A stretch of 64,000 nt of DNA from NCBI RefSeq assembly GCF_013184545.1, contig NZ_JAAOJA010000005.1, forward strand, positions 186,001 to 250,000, read 5' to 3'. Both the position numbers and the translations under genes were made by a program. A model generated the notes under the pieces. It was not told where the DNA came from. It saw nothing but the letters and a program-made list of their open reading frames with translations, and searched no databases. The stretch is from Pseudomonas tumuqii. GTDB taxonomy: Bacteria; Pseudomonadota; Gammaproteobacteria; Pseudomonadales; Pseudomonadaceae. This document shows positions 1 through 9,119 of the stretch, one piece after another (the stretch's first letter is position 1; each line of letters opens with the position of its first letter).

Positions 1-1283
1 TGATGGGCCTCGCTCAGCACCACCTGCGGGCGCGCCCGGCGCAGCCGTGCGAGCGCCTCGTTCAGGTTCTGACAACGGCCGCTGTGCAACAACCAGGCGG
101 CTACCGCGGTGGCACTGCGCGAATAGCCGAGCGCGCAATAGACCAGCAACGGACCCTGCTGACGCAGCGTTTCGATTGCCTGTGCGGCGGCCAGCAGCGT
201 GTGCGCGTTGGGTACCGTGAGATCGAGTACCGGCAGCGAGCGATAGGCCTTGGCCGGTGCTCGCCTTGGCAATTCGGCGCAGAGATCCAGCTGGGCATGA
301 AAACGCTCGGTCTGCCCTGCCGCGGGAATGCGCCCGAGCCAAACCCCCTCGCCGACTTCATCTGCATACGGATGCTTTCGCGTCCACAGACGTGAGTTGA
401 GCCAGGCGGCGGCCAGGTAAGGCGCGAACAGCCAGCAGGCGGCGCTGCTCAGGCGGCCGCTGGCATCCTTCTGAAAGCCTGCCGCGTCGAACAGTGCATA
501 GTTCAGGGCCACCAGCAGCAAGGAGAAGCCCGGCCATAACAGCCATAACCAGGCGCCGCCCAGATTCACCGCCACAGCCGCCATCAGCGCTACGCCGAAG
601 CCATAGCGCAACGCCAGGCGCCAGCGCTGCGGATCGCGCGCCAGTTGCCAGTGCAGCAGCGGGCTGGAACCGCGATGCGGCCAGAGCCAGACGCACAGCC
701 AGCCGGCCAGCACGCCGGTGGGCACATCGATGAAATGATGCTGCCAGGTGGTCAGCACCGACACGCCAATCAGCAGGAACCAGCCATGCAGCAACACCCG
801 GTACAGGCCCGTGGCATAACGGGCGAAGCACACCCAGAGCACCACCAGCAGGGCGATATGCAGGGAAGGCGCCTGGTTGAAGGGTTTGTCGAAGCCCATC
901 AGCACATCGAACAGGGTGCCGAACAGGCCAACCAGTTCCGGCCGCCCGAAGGTGAAACGCAGCGGCCAGAGCAGGAACGCGGCGATGCACAGCAGTTGTA
1001 CGCTGAGTAATCGGAGGCCGTGGCGATCCATTTCTCGCCGTGTCGCCGGCAGCAGAAAGGACAGGCCATATAGCAGGTCAATCGACCAGTAAGGCACGAT
1101 GGTCCACGGCCATAGCGGTATCCGGCTTTCCCAGGCGAACACCAGGGTGCCGACGTCCGCCCGCTGAGCGCTCAGCCAGTTGGCGAAGCCGTAGCTGGCG
1201 AAGAACAGCGGCGCCAACAGCAGCAGCCAGAGCAGGCCGCGCTTCCACAGCCCCGCTTCGCGGCTAACCGCGGCGCTTGCCAT
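1..1283 (-). CDS. ynbD: PAP2 / dual-specificity phosphatase, YnbD-like (3' end outside window)
   Basis: Two-domain membrane phosphatase read from an ATG that overlaps the ynbC stop codon by ATGA. The N-terminal half is hydrophobic, with several membrane segments and PAP2 lipid-phosphatase signatures: P-S-L-H near residues 139-142 and H-H-F-I-D near 182-186. After about residue 300 comes a soluble dual-specificity/tyrosine phosphatase domain with the C-x5-R loop CALGYSR, nucleophile Cys383 and Arg389. About 427 codons are visible before the window edge. E. coli YnbD is, from memory, about 430 residues, so almost the whole protein is here. By family it should dephosphorylate a lipid phosphate or pyrophosphate; the true substrate is unknown. 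It is the last visible gene of the ynbA-ynbC-ynbD run and is probably cotranscribed. Confidence 0.85.
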   Translation of the reverse strand, partial: MASAAVSREAGLWKRGLLWLLLLAPLFFASYGFANWLSAQRADVGTLVFAWESRIPLWPWTIVPYWSIDLLYGLSFLLPATRREMDRHGLRLLSVQLLCIAAFLLWPLRFTFGRPELVGLFGTLFDVLMGFDKPFNQAPSLHIALLVVLWVCFARYATGLYRVLLHGWFLLIGVSVLTTWQHHFIDVPTGVLAGWLCVWLWPHRGSSPLLHWQLARDPQRWRLALRYGFGVALMAAVAVNLGGAWLWLLWPGFSLLLVALNYALFDAAGFQKDASGRLSSAACWLFAPYLAAAWLNSRLWTRKHPYADEVGEGVWLGRIPAAGQTERFHAQLDLCAELPRRAPAKAYRSLPVLDLTVPNAHTLLAAAQAIETLRQQGPLLVYCALGYSRSATAVAAWLLHSGRCQNLNEALARLRRARPQVVLSEAH

Positions 1284-3037
1284 CAGGACACCCGCTGCGC
1301 CAGGCAGACGCTGAAGATGCCCCACTCATCGATGCGTTGGGTCAGCTTGCGGAAACCCGCGGCCTCGACCAGTTGGTCCATCTCCGCCTGACTGCGCCGG
1401 CGCATGACCCAGGCTTCGCCGCCGCGGTGGCTGGTCAGGGCGCGGGCGATCAGCTCCAGCTGCGGGTGCCAGGGTTGCCCGGTGTAGACCAGATAACCGC
1501 CCTCTTCCATCGCCGCCGCCAATCCGGCCAGGGAGTCGCCGACCATCTGGTTGCTGCCGAATAATTCATACAAACCGGAGACCACCGCCAGGGTTGGCTG
1601 GGGATCGAGCGCGGCCAGGTCGTCGCGGTCGAAGGCGTCGCCTTTGACGAAGCGGGCGATATCGCACAGGCCCTTCTGTTCGATCAGCGCGGCGCCGTCG
1701 CGCACATTGATATCGCTGTAGTCGCGCAGCAGGATCGAGTCGGGCTGCTGCATGCCTTCCAGGGCTTCGAGGATATAGCGGCCGTGGCCGGCGGCAATAT
1801 CGACGATGCGCACGGCTTCGCCCTGCACGCGCTGCTTGGTCATGGCCAGGCGCAGCAGTTCCTCGGCGTGCACTTTGCGTTGGCGGATGCCGCGCCAGCC
1901 GATGGAGTTCAGGTAGTTCCGGTCGATCAGCTTGCCGAGCGCCGATTTGCCGCTGGGCCGGTTGCGGTAGACGTAATCGAGGGTGCTGCCGGAGTCGAAG
2001 CCGGTGTCGAAGCCCAGCTTGATCCCGTCGGCCAGCTTGCTGCCGAACTTGAGGCCGGCGCGGGTGGCGCGCCAGTAGAGGTCGCGCAGCGAGTTAGGCG
2101 GCAACGGCGCGGCCAGGCTTTCGGCCTCGGCGCAGGTCGCGCCCAGGCAGTCGGCATCGAGCAAGCAAGGACGTGCCACCGGCTCCTCGAAACAGCGCAG
2201 GAGAAAGCGCCGGGCGCGGCTCAGGGCGTGGCTGCGCTCGCGTTCGCCGAGGGTGTCGTGGAAGAAGCCGGGCAGGATGTGCTGCTCCTTGCGCAGGCTG
2301 CCGAGGCGCTCGAAGAACTGCTCCTGGGGTTTGCGCTGTACGACGAAGTCGGCACCGGAGATCAGCAGCTGTGTGGGAATCTGGATCGCCTGGGCATCGG
2401 CCACCACCCGCTCGGCGGCCTCGTACAGGCCGAGCAGCATATTCACCGAGATCGCCCGGGTGATCAGCGGGTCGTTATCGAAGGAGGCGATACGCGCTGG
2501 ATCATGGCTGAGGTACCTGGCTTTGACGTAGCTGTTAACGAAGAAATTGCCGCGCCAGGTGCGCATCAGCTTGAGGCCGCTGCGGGCGAAGGGCACGTAG
2601 AGCTTGACCTTGAAGGCCGGCGAGGCGAGCACCAGGGCGCGAATCTTCGGCGCGTAGTCATGGGCCCAGGTCGCGACCAGCACGGCGCCGACGCTCTGCG
2701 CCAGCACGGCGAGCTCTTCCTCGGCCAGCCCATGCTGGGCGCCGATGTGGTCGATAAAGGTCTGCACGTCGCGCGCGCTGGTGGCGAAGCTCGGGCTGTC
2801 ACCGCGTTCGCCCGGCGACAGGCCATGGCCGCGGGCATCCCAGGCGAAGAAAGCGAACCCGGGCATGTCCAATTCGTCGACCAGATGGGCCATGCGCCCA
2901 CCATGCTCGTGGCCGCGGTGGAACATCACGATGGCCCGCTTAGGCGCGGCAGCGTCGGCGACCTCGGCAGGCCAGTGGCGATAGAACAGCTCGACGCCGT
3001 CATGGGTGGTAAAGCGCAGTTCCTGGGCTTCGCGCAT
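1283..3037 (-). CDS. ynbC: Fused alpha/beta hydrolase and SAM-dependent methyltransferase, YnbC-like
   Basis: A 584-residue fusion. Residues 1 to about 280 form an alpha/beta hydrolase of the monoacylglycerol-lipase type: a GHGLS turn near 70-74, a nucleophile elbow A-Q-S-V-G with Ser115, and probable Asp230 and His260 completing the triad. Residues from about 380 form a class I methyltransferase with SAM motif VDIAAGHGR at 412-420. Length and domain order match E. coli YnbC (585 residues by recollection). The gene starts 11 bases after ynbA ends and overlaps ynbD by four bases, so translational coupling is likely. A lipid ester hydrolase plus methyl transfer suggests remodelling of the lipid made by YnbA; that chemistry is inferred. 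The first elbow glycine of the usual G-x-S-x-G is alanine here. Confidence 0.88.
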   Translation of the reverse strand: MREAQELRFTTHDGVELFYRHWPAEVADAAAPKRAIVMFHRGHEHGGRMAHLVDELDMPGFAFFAWDARGHGLSPGERGDSPSFATSARDVQTFIDHIGAQHGLAEEELAVLAQSVGAVLVATWAHDYAPKIRALVLASPAFKVKLYVPFARSGLKLMRTWRGNFFVNSYVKARYLSHDPARIASFDNDPLITRAISVNMLLGLYEAAERVVADAQAIQIPTQLLISGADFVVQRKPQEQFFERLGSLRKEQHILPGFFHDTLGERERSHALSRARRFLLRCFEEPVARPCLLDADCLGATCAEAESLAAPLPPNSLRDLYWRATRAGLKFGSKLADGIKLGFDTGFDSGSTLDYVYRNRPSGKSALGKLIDRNYLNSIGWRGIRQRKVHAEELLRLAMTKQRVQGEAVRIVDIAAGHGRYILEALEGMQQPDSILLRDYSDINVRDGAALIEQKGLCDIARFVKGDAFDRDDLAALDPQPTLAVVSGLYELFGSNQMVGDSLAGLAAAMEEGGYLVYTGQPWHPQLELIARALTSHRGGEAWVMRRRSQAEMDQLVEAAGFRKLTQRIDEWGIFSVCLAQRVS

Positions 3038-3047
3038 CGAGATATCC

Positions 3048-3671
3048 CTATTTCGAGTCAGTCGGTTGTGCCGCCTCGGCCAGGCCTTGGCGCACGCGGT
3101 TGTAGAGGGTGTAAAGCAGCAGGGCGAGAATCACCGCGAGCAGGCCGTCGATCCAGCTGGGCGGCAACAGGCCGCTGGCCACCCCGGCGCCGAGCACGCC
3201 GAAACAGAAGGCCCGGTCGCTCTTGCCCATGGGCCCGTCGTAGCGGCGCGAGGCGCCGACCATCGGCCCGAGTACGCCGGCGTATTCGCTGATCAGGGCC
3301 AGCAGCACCACCACTACCACCAGCAGCGGCGAGACGCCGGGCAGCAGGGCAAAGGGCAGGTACAGGGCGCTGTCGGCGACCAGGTCGCAGAGTTCGTTGA
3401 GGTAGGCGCCGAGCTTGGATTGCTGGCCGAACTCGCGGGCGAGCATGCCATCCACGGCGTTGAGCGCCATGCGCAGAATCATCCATAGCGGGATCAGGGC
3501 GAACAGCCAGGCGTGTTGGTGCAAGGTCGCCAGGAGGATGCCGAGCAGCAGCGAAATCATGGCCGCCGCCAACGTTACCTGATTGGCGCTCACGCCTTTG
3601 TCGTAGAGGTGCTTTACGCCGGGGCGCAGCAGGTTCTGGAAGTGTGGTTTGAGTTGGTATATGGACAGCAT
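3048..3671 (-). CDS. ynbA: CDP-alcohol phosphatidyltransferase family protein, YnbA-like
   Basis: Integral membrane protein of 207 residues from the ATG at 3671; an upstream in-frame extension to 3821 has no family support. Family members move a phosphatidyl group from CDP-diacylglycerol to an alcohol. The signature normally reads D-x2-D-G-x2-A-R-x8-G-x3-D-x3-D. Here it is N71-x2-D74-G-x2-A-R79-x8-G88-x3-N92-x3-D96, so two aspartates are asparagines, with a further D100 four residues on. Whether that is normal for the YnbA branch I cannot tell from this sequence. It is the first gene of the ynbA-ynbC-ynbD run. A terminator behind lptA separates it from the upstream LPS/lipid genes. The acceptor alcohol is unknown. 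Confidence 0.85.
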   Translation of the reverse strand: MLSIYQLKPHFQNLLRPGVKHLYDKGVSANQVTLAAAMISLLLGILLATLHQHAWLFALIPLWMILRMALNAVDGMLAREFGQQSKLGAYLNELCDLVADSALYLPFALLPGVSPLLVVVVVLLALISEYAGVLGPMVGASRRYDGPMGKSDRAFCFGVLGAGVASGLLPPSWIDGLLAVILALLLYTLYNRVRQGLAEAAQPTDSK

Positions 3672-3883
3672 CGGCCTGAAGTCCCTTTCAGCGCACATGA
3701 GTGGCGAATAGCTTAGCCGCTTTGTGTGTCCCGTTGTCGACGAAGATCGCGTGTCGGTGCCCGATTGGCGCAACGGGTGAAAACTTATACCCAGCCGGCG
3801 AGCTGTCCCTGCTCGGGGCAAAGATATTAATAATCAGCTAGTTACGCAGGATAAAGGGGTTTTACCGCTATTTCGCCCACAGC

Positions 3884-3892
3884 TTATCCACA
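3884..3892 (+). other. Single perfect DnaA-box sequence
   Basis: TTATCCACA, the consensus DnaA box, lies in the 268-base gap between ynbA and lptA, close to an AT-rich stretch (ATATTAATAATCAG at about 3825-3838). Only one perfect box is visible, so it may titrate DnaA or be chance. The region is not an origin by itself. Confidence 0.35.
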
Positions 3893-3934
3893 GTTTTTCA
3901 AAAAGCTTGGCGGACTCGGATGCCCGCTCCGCCA
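3893..3934 (-). terminator. Rho-independent terminator of the glyQS-gmhB-lptA run
   Basis: TGGCGGA (3908-3914) pairs with TCCGCCA (3928-3934) around a 13-base loop. On the minus strand the hairpin lies just past the lptA stop codon and is followed by AGCTTTTTG, a short U tract. It should end transcription before the ynb genes. Confidence 0.65.
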
Positions 3935-3939
3935 GTGCT

Positions 3940-4713
3940 CTAAGCGCTTTCGTGCAGGTTGCAGGCGGCGCCTTCGGCGGCCAGGGCGCCGATATCGCGC
4001 TGTGCCTGGCTGATCCAGGCGAAGGCGCGCTCGTTCAGCTCGGCAATCGCCCGCGGGCCTGTGCCTTCAGCCTGCATGACCGGGCCTATCACCACCTGGA
4101 TGGTGCCGGGGGTCTTGCCCCAGCCTTCCTTCGGCCAGAACTCGCCAGCGTTATGGGCGATGGGCAATACCGGCAGGTTGGCGTTGACCGCCAGGGAGGC
4201 GCCGCCACGGGAGAATTTGCCGATCTGGCCGGTGGCAATCCGCGTGCCTTCCGGGAAGATCAGCACCCAGGCGCCCTGCTCCAGGCGCTCGTGGCCCTGT
4301 TTGGCCAGTTGCTTGAGCGCGGCCTTGGGGTTGCTGCGATCGATGGCGATGGGTTTGAGCATGGCCATGGCCCAGCCGAAGAACGGCACATAGAGCAGCT
4401 CGCGCTTGATCACCTGGCTCAGCGGCTCGAACAGCGCCGAGAGGAAGAAGGTCTCCCAGGTGCTCTGGTGCTTGGCGAGGATCACACAGGGCCGCTGCGG
4501 GATGTTCTCCAGGCCTTTGACTTCATAGCGGATGCCCAGCACCACCTTGGCCAGCCAGACAGCGCAGCGGCACCAGGTCTGATTGACGAAACGGTAGCGT
4601 GCCCGAAACGGCAGGAAGGGCGCGACGAATACGCTGAGGATGCACCAGAAGCAGGCGCTGACAGACAGCAACAGGTAGAAAAGGAAGGTTCTGATGGTCT
4701 GCATTGTCGACAT
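3940..4713 (-). CDS. lptA: 1-acyl-sn-glycerol-3-phosphate acyltransferase (PlsC family)
   Basis: A 257-residue inner-membrane acyltransferase that adds the second acyl chain to lysophosphatidic acid in phospholipid synthesis. A hydrophobic anchor spans roughly residues 8-35. The catalytic motif is H82-Q-S-T-W-E87, the H-x4-E form of H-x4-D. The substrate-binding FPEGTR lies at 153-158, followed by a hydrophobic PVLPIAHN strand. It begins 37 bases after gmhB ends, on the same strand. The lptA-gmhB-glyS-glyQ order is conserved in Pseudomonas (PA0005-PA0009 as I remember). The symbol lptA follows the PAO1 name and is not the LPS-transport LptA. Downstream lies a clear terminator. Confidence 0.92.
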   Translation of the reverse strand: MSTMQTIRTFLFYLLLSVSACFWCILSVFVAPFLPFRARYRFVNQTWCRCAVWLAKVVLGIRYEVKGLENIPQRPCVILAKHQSTWETFFLSALFEPLSQVIKRELLYVPFFGWAMAMLKPIAIDRSNPKAALKQLAKQGHERLEQGAWVLIFPEGTRIATGQIGKFSRGGASLAVNANLPVLPIAHNAGEFWPKEGWGKTPGTIQVVIGPVMQAEGTGPRAIAELNERAFAWISQAQRDIGALAAEGAACNLHESA

Positions 4714-4750
4714 GGGAGCGTTTACCGTCAGCAGGCTGGGCCTGCTTCAT

Positions 4751-5281
4751 TCAGTGGATAAGTTGGCTGGCGACCGCCGCCAGATCATCGAATACCAGGG
4801 TGCCTGCCGGCAATGGCTGGGCCAGGGTCAGCAGGCCCTTGCCGGTCTTGACCAGTACCGGCTGACAACCGACGGCCAGCGCGGCTTTGAGGTCACCGCT
4901 GCTGTCACCGACGAACCACACCCCGGCCAGGCTGACGCCGTAGTGCGCGGCGATCTGCCGGAGCATACCGGGCTTTGGCTTGCGACAGTCGCAACCGTCA
5001 TCCGGGCCATGCGGGCAATGCACGATCAGCCCCAGTTCACCGCCCTGTTCGGCGACCAGTTGGCGCAAGTGCGCGTGCATCGCGTCGAGTGCGGCCTGAT
5101 CGTAATAGCCACGGGCCAGGCCCGACTGGTTGGTGGCCACCGCCACCGTCCAGCCGGCCCTGGACAGGCGCGCGATGGCCTCGACGGCACCGGGCAGCGG
5201 AATCCACTCGTCGAGGTTTTTGATATAGGCGTCGGAGTCGTGATTGATCACGCCGTCGCGGTCGAGAATCAGCAGTTTCAT
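4751..5281 (-). CDS. gmhB: D-glycero-beta-D-manno-heptose 1,7-bisphosphate 7-phosphatase
   Basis: Cytoplasmic HAD-superfamily phosphatase of 176 residues that removes the C7 phosphate in the ADP-heptose pathway for the LPS inner core. The nucleophile and acid are D7 and D9 in LDRDG. ATNQSG at 49-54 carries motif II, and GDSSGD at 125-130 supplies the magnesium-binding acids. A zinc loop CPHGPDDGCDC at 89-99 (C89, H91, C97, C99) is the hallmark that separates GmhB from other HAD phosphatases. It lies between glyS and lptA on the same strand. A strong hairpin sits just upstream of its start. Confidence 0.95.
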   Translation of the reverse strand: MKLLILDRDGVINHDSDAYIKNLDEWIPLPGAVEAIARLSRAGWTVAVATNQSGLARGYYDQAALDAMHAHLRQLVAEQGGELGLIVHCPHGPDDGCDCRKPKPGMLRQIAAHYGVSLAGVWFVGDSSGDLKAALAVGCQPVLVKTGKGLLTLAQPLPAGTLVFDDLAAVASQLIH

Positions 5282-5294
5282 GGGACGTCCATGG

Positions 5295-5322
5295 CCGGGT
5301 GGCGGTGTTGGCCGCCACCCGG
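5295..5322. repeat. Perfect 11-bp hairpin between glyS and gmhB
   Basis: CCGGGTGGCGG and CCGCCACCCGG pair exactly around the loop TGTTGG. There is no following T run on either strand, so it is not a standard terminator. On the minus-strand mRNA it lies about 14 bases ahead of the gmhB start and could stabilise the processed end or lower readthrough. Confidence 0.6.
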
Positions 5323-5331
5323 CGAAGGGTG

Positions 5332-5387
5332 ATGATGGGTATCGCCGAGCTCAACCTGCGCGGCCCGACCCATCCTACGATCAGGCA
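5332..5387. repeat. REP-like palindrome, ATGGGT...ACCCATCCTAC type
   Basis: GATGATGGGT at the left and ACCCATCCTAC at the right form an imperfect palindrome with internal TATCGCCGAGCTC. A similar arrangement occurs at 35611-35684. It lies directly after the glyS stop codon on the minus strand, a typical position for Pseudomonas REP sequences. Confidence 0.5.
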
Positions 5388-5391
5388 AGCG

Positions 5392-7446
5392 TCAGCCCAG
5401 CACCGAGATATCGGCCACGCCGAGGAACAGGCCACGCAGTTTGGCCAGCAGGGCATAGCGGTTGGCCCGCACCGCCGGATTCTCGGCGTTGACCAGCACC
5501 GACTCGAAGAAGGCGTCCACCGGTTCGCGCAGGCCGGCCAGTTGCGCCAGGGCGGCGCTGTACTGCCGCGCCTCGGCCAGTGGCTGCACGGCCTGTTCGG
5601 CCTGCTGGATGGCGGCGTTGAGGGTGAACTCGCTCGGCGTATCGAAGTGGTGGGCCTGGATGCTCGCGGCGACCTGGCCCTCGGCCTTGCCCAGCAGATT
5701 CGACACGCGCTTGTTGGCGGCGGCCAGGGCGGCCGCTTCAGGCAAGGTGCGGAAGGCCTGCACGGCCTGCACGCGCTGGTCGAAGTCCAGCGGCGAGACC
5801 GGATTGACCGCCCGCACGGCCTGATAGACGGCGACCTCGACGCCTTCGTCTTCATAACGCGCGCGCAGGCGGTCGAAGATGAAGTCCTGCACCTGAGACG
5901 CCAGCTCGCCGGCTTTGACCTTGCCGTCGAACTGTTCGATGGCGAAGGCGATGGTGGCCGCCAGATCCAGATCCAGCTGTTTCTCGATCAGGATACGCAG
6001 CACGCCCAGGGCGGCGCGCCGCAGGGCGTAGGGATCCTTGCTGCCGGTGGGCAGCATGCCGATGCCGAAGATGCCGACCAGGGTGTCGAGCTTGTCGGCC
6101 AGGGCCACCGCGGCGCCGGTCAGGGTGCTCGGCAGCTCGGCGCCGGCACCGCGCGGCATGTATTGCTCGTTGAGCGCCAGGGCGACGTCTTCCGGCTCAC
6201 CGTCATGCTGGGCGTAATAGTAGCCGGCGATGCCCTGCATTTCCGGGAACTCGCCGACCATCTCGCTGGCCAGGTCGCACTTGCACAGCAGGCCGGCGCG
6301 CGCGGCGCGAGTAGCGTCGCCACCGACGCGCTGGGCGATGAAGGCGGCCAGGGCGGACACCCGCTTGGCCTTATCAAAGACCGAGCCGAGCTGGGCCTGG
6401 AACACCACGTTGGCCAGGCGCTGGTTGAAGGTCTCGAGCTTGTGCTTCTGGTCCTGCTTGAAGAAGAACTCGGCGTCGGTCAGGCGTGGGCGCACCACCT
6501 TCTCGTTGCCGGAAATGATCTGCGCCGGGTCCTTGCTCTCGATGTTGGCCACGGTGATGAAGCGCGGCAGCAGCTTGCCGTTGCCATCGAGCAGGCAGAA
6601 GTACTTCTGGTTGTCCTGCATGGTGATGATCAGCGCTTCCTGGGGCACCTCGAGGAAGCGCTCCTCGAAGGAGCAGACCAGCGGCACCGGCCATTCGACC
6701 AGGGCGCTGACTTCATCGAGCAGGGCTGGCGGTACTATCGCGCTGCCCTGCTGTTCGCTGGCCAATTGCTCGATACGCGCGGCGATCTGCTGGCGGCGCT
6801 CGGCGAAATCGGCGATCACATAGGCGCTGCGCAGGTCTTCGGCGTAGTTGGCCGGCGTGGAAATACGCACGTCCTGATTGGCGTGGAAGCGGTGCCCACG
6901 GGAGACCCGGCCGGACCTCTGGGCGAGGATTTCGCAGTCGATCACCGCATCGCCGAACAGCATCACCAGCCACTGGCTCGGCCGGACGAATTCGGTCTTG
7001 CGCGCGCCCCAGCGCATGCGCTTGGGGATCGGCAGCTCGTTCAGCGAGGTCTCGACGATGCCCGGCAGCAGGCCGGCGGCGGCCTGGCCGGGGATGCGCT
7101 GGCTGAATCTCAGCTTGGCGCCGCTGCGGTCGATCTCGGCCAGGTCGACGCCACATTTCTTGGCGAAGCCCAGCGCCGCCTGGGTCGGCTTGCCTTCGGC
7201 GTCGAAGGCGGCCTGCAGCGGTGGGCCATCGAGGTTCTGGGTGCGATCGGCCTGTTGCTCTTCAAGTTGCTCGACCAGCACCGCCAGGCGACGCGGCGCG
7301 GCGTAGTAGCGCACCTGGCCATAGCTCAGCCCGGCGCCTTTCAGGCCTTTTTCGATGCCGGCGAGGAAGGCTTGGCCCAGGGTGTTCAGGGATTTCGGCG
7401 GCAGCTCTTCGGTGCCCAGTTCAACCAGAAAATCGTGCGCACTCAT
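5392..7446 (-). CDS. glyS: Glycyl-tRNA synthetase beta subunit
   Basis: A 684-residue protein, the normal length for the beta chain of the bacterial alpha2-beta2 glycyl-tRNA synthetase, which charges tRNA-Gly in the cytosol. The N-terminus [18 protein letters not shown] is the conserved start of the family. The C-terminal third is an anticodon-binding DALR-type helical domain. The start codon overlaps the glyQ stop by ATGA, so the two subunits are translated as a coupled pair. Confidence 0.97.
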   Translation of the reverse strand: MSAHDFLVELGTEELPPKSLNTLGQAFLAGIEKGLKGAGLSYGQVRYYAAPRRLAVLVEQLEEQQADRTQNLDGPPLQAAFDAEGKPTQAALGFAKKCGVDLAEIDRSGAKLRFSQRIPGQAAAGLLPGIVETSLNELPIPKRMRWGARKTEFVRPSQWLVMLFGDAVIDCEILAQRSGRVSRGHRFHANQDVRISTPANYAEDLRSAYVIADFAERRQQIAARIEQLASEQQGSAIVPPALLDEVSALVEWPVPLVCSFEERFLEVPQEALIITMQDNQKYFCLLDGNGKLLPRFITVANIESKDPAQIISGNEKVVRPRLTDAEFFFKQDQKHKLETFNQRLANVVFQAQLGSVFDKAKRVSALAAFIAQRVGGDATRAARAGLLCKCDLASEMVGEFPEMQGIAGYYYAQHDGEPEDVALALNEQYMPRGAGAELPSTLTGAAVALADKLDTLVGIFGIGMLPTGSKDPYALRRAALGVLRILIEKQLDLDLAATIAFAIEQFDGKVKAGELASQVQDFIFDRLRARYEDEGVEVAVYQAVRAVNPVSPLDFDQRVQAVQAFRTLPEAAALAAANKRVSNLLGKAEGQVAASIQAHHFDTPSEFTLNAAIQQAEQAVQPLAEARQYSAALAQLAGLREPVDAFFESVLVNAENPAVRANRYALLAKLRGLFLGVADISVLG

Positions 7447-8390
7447 TCTGCTGCCTCCAGCTTGGCCAATACTTCATCACGCAGGTCGGGGGCGGCGAGC
7501 GGGAAGCCGAGTTTGCGCCGCGCCTGCAGGTAGCTCTGCGCCACGGCGCGGGCCAGGGCGCGTACGCGCAGGATGTATTGCTGGCGCGCGGTCACCGAAA
7601 TGGCCCGGCGCGCATCCAGCAGGTTGAAGGTGTGCGAGGCCTTGAGCACCATCTCGTAGGTCGGCAGCGGCAGCTCCAGCTCGATCAGGCGATTGGCTTC
7701 CGACTCATAGAAATCGAACAGCTCGAACAGCTTGTCGACGTTGGCGTGCTCGAAGTTGTAGGTCGACTGCTCCACCTCGTTCTGGTGGAACACATCGCCA
7801 TAGGTGACGGTGCCGAACTGGCCGTCGGTCCACACCAGGTCGTAGACCGAGTCGACGCCCTGCAGGTACATGGCCAGGCGCTCGAGGCCGTAGGTGATCT
7901 CGCCGGTCACCGGGTAGCACTCGATGCCGCCGACCTGCTGGAAGTAGGTGAACTGGGTGACTTCCATGCCGTTCAGCCAGATCTCCCAGCCCAGGCCCCA
8001 GGCGCCGAGGGTCGGCGATTCCCAGTTGTCTTCGACGAAACGGATGTCGTGCACCAGCGGGTCGATGCCGATGGCCTGCAGCGAGCCGAGGTACAGCTCC
8101 TGGAAGTTTTCCGGGTTGGGTTTGAGCACCACCTGGAACTGGTAGTAATGCTGCAGGCGGTTGGGGTTCTCGCCGTAGCGGCCGTCGGTGGGGCGACGGG
8201 AGGGCTGCACGTAGGCGGCGTTCCAGGTCTCCGGGCCGATGGCGCGCAGGAAAGTGGCAGTGTGGAAGGTGCCGGCGCCCACTTCCATATCGTAAGGCTG
8301 CAACACCACACAACCTTGCTCGGCCCAGTATTGCTGCAGGACGAGGATCAAGTCTTGGAAGGTGCGCACGGCAGGCGTAGTCTGGCTCAC
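7443..8390 (-). CDS. glyQ: Glycyl-tRNA synthetase alpha subunit
   Basis: Catalytic chain of glycyl-tRNA synthetase, 315 residues from a GTG at 8390. An in-frame ATG 51 bases upstream would add a tail not seen in the family, whereas the GTG start gives the usual length. The conserved opening [16 protein letters not shown] and the [12 protein letters not shown] class II stretch are present. First gene of the glyQ-glyS-gmhB-lptA run. It is divergent from tag, with 83 bases between the two start codons. Confidence 0.96.
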   Translation of the reverse strand: MSQTTPAVRTFQDLILVLQQYWAEQGCVVLQPYDMEVGAGTFHTATFLRAIGPETWNAAYVQPSRRPTDGRYGENPNRLQHYYQFQVVLKPNPENFQELYLGSLQAIGIDPLVHDIRFVEDNWESPTLGAWGLGWEIWLNGMEVTQFTYFQQVGGIECYPVTGEITYGLERLAMYLQGVDSVYDLVWTDGQFGTVTYGDVFHQNEVEQSTYNFEHANVDKLFELFDFYESEANRLIELELPLPTYEMVLKASHTFNLLDARRAISVTARQQYILRVRALARAVAQSYLQARRKLGFPLAAPDLRDEVLAKLEAAE

Positions 8391-8473
8391 GGAAAATTCA
8401 CCTGTTGGGGCTGCGACAGAAAGGGCGGGAGTATACCCCAATCCACGCGGCCTCCACTGCCCAGGAAGGCCCT

Positions 8474-9028
8474 ATGCCCCGCTGCTTCTGGTGTACCGAC
8501 GACCCGCTCTACCAGGCCTATCACGATCAGGAATGGGGCGTGCCGCAGCGCGATCCCCAGGCGCTGTTCGAGTTATTGCTGCTGGAGGGCTTCCAGGCCG
8601 GCTTGTCCTGGATAACCGTGCTGAAGAAGCGCGAACGCTACCGCGAGGTGCTGTTCGGCTTCGATCCTGAGCGCCTGGCGGTGATGAGCGATGAGTACCT
8701 GGAAAGCCTGATGCAGGACCCTGGGATCATCCGCAATCGCCTGAAACTCAAGGCCGCGCGGCAGAACGCCCAGGCCTGGCTGCGCCTGGAGGATCCGCTG
8801 GCGCTGCTCTGGTCGTTCGTCGGTGGCGCGCCCAAGATCAACCACTTCAGCGAGCGCAGCCAGATGCCGGCCGTCACCGCCGAGGCCGAAGCCATGAGCC
8901 GCGCGCTGAAGAAGGCCGGCTTCACCTTCGTCGGCCCGACCATCTGCTATGCCTATATGCAGGCCACGGGCATGGTCATGGACCACGCCACCGATTGCGA
9001 CCGCTATGCCGTGCTGTGCCGTGCCTAG
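8474..9028 (+). CDS. tag: DNA-3-methyladenine glycosylase I
   Basis: A 184-residue base-excision repair enzyme that removes 3-methyladenine from alkylated DNA. The ATG at 8474 was chosen because it follows AGGAAGG and gives the family N-terminus. Four zinc ligands known from E. coli Tag are all present: C4, H17, H171 and C175. The catalytic-site stretch WGVPQRDPQALFELLLLEG is intact. Divergent from glyQ; lpxL follows 91 bases later on the same strand. Confidence 0.95.
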   Translation: MPRCFWCTDDPLYQAYHDQEWGVPQRDPQALFELLLLEGFQAGLSWITVLKKRERYREVLFGFDPERLAVMSDEYLESLMQDPGIIRNRLKLKAARQNAQAWLRLEDPLALLWSFVGGAPKINHFSERSQMPAVTAEAEAMSRALKKAGFTFVGPTICYAYMQATGMVMDHATDCDRYAVLCRA

Positions 9029-9119
9029 CGGGAATGGCGCCCACCCTAAGTCCTTGGCGGTGCCCAGCCCTGGCCACTCTTGGTTACACTAGGCACCTTT
9101 TGCCCTTGCGGAGTTGTCT

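Noticed and set aside
3820..3900. A replication origin
   Set aside because: Only one perfect DnaA box and no clustered boxes or 13-mers; dnaA, dnaN and rpmH are not in the window.
5299..7533. A 744-codon plus-strand open frame opposite glyS
   Set aside because: It is the mirror of the glyS coding frame in GC-rich DNA; low-complexity Gly/Gln/Arg composition and no domains.
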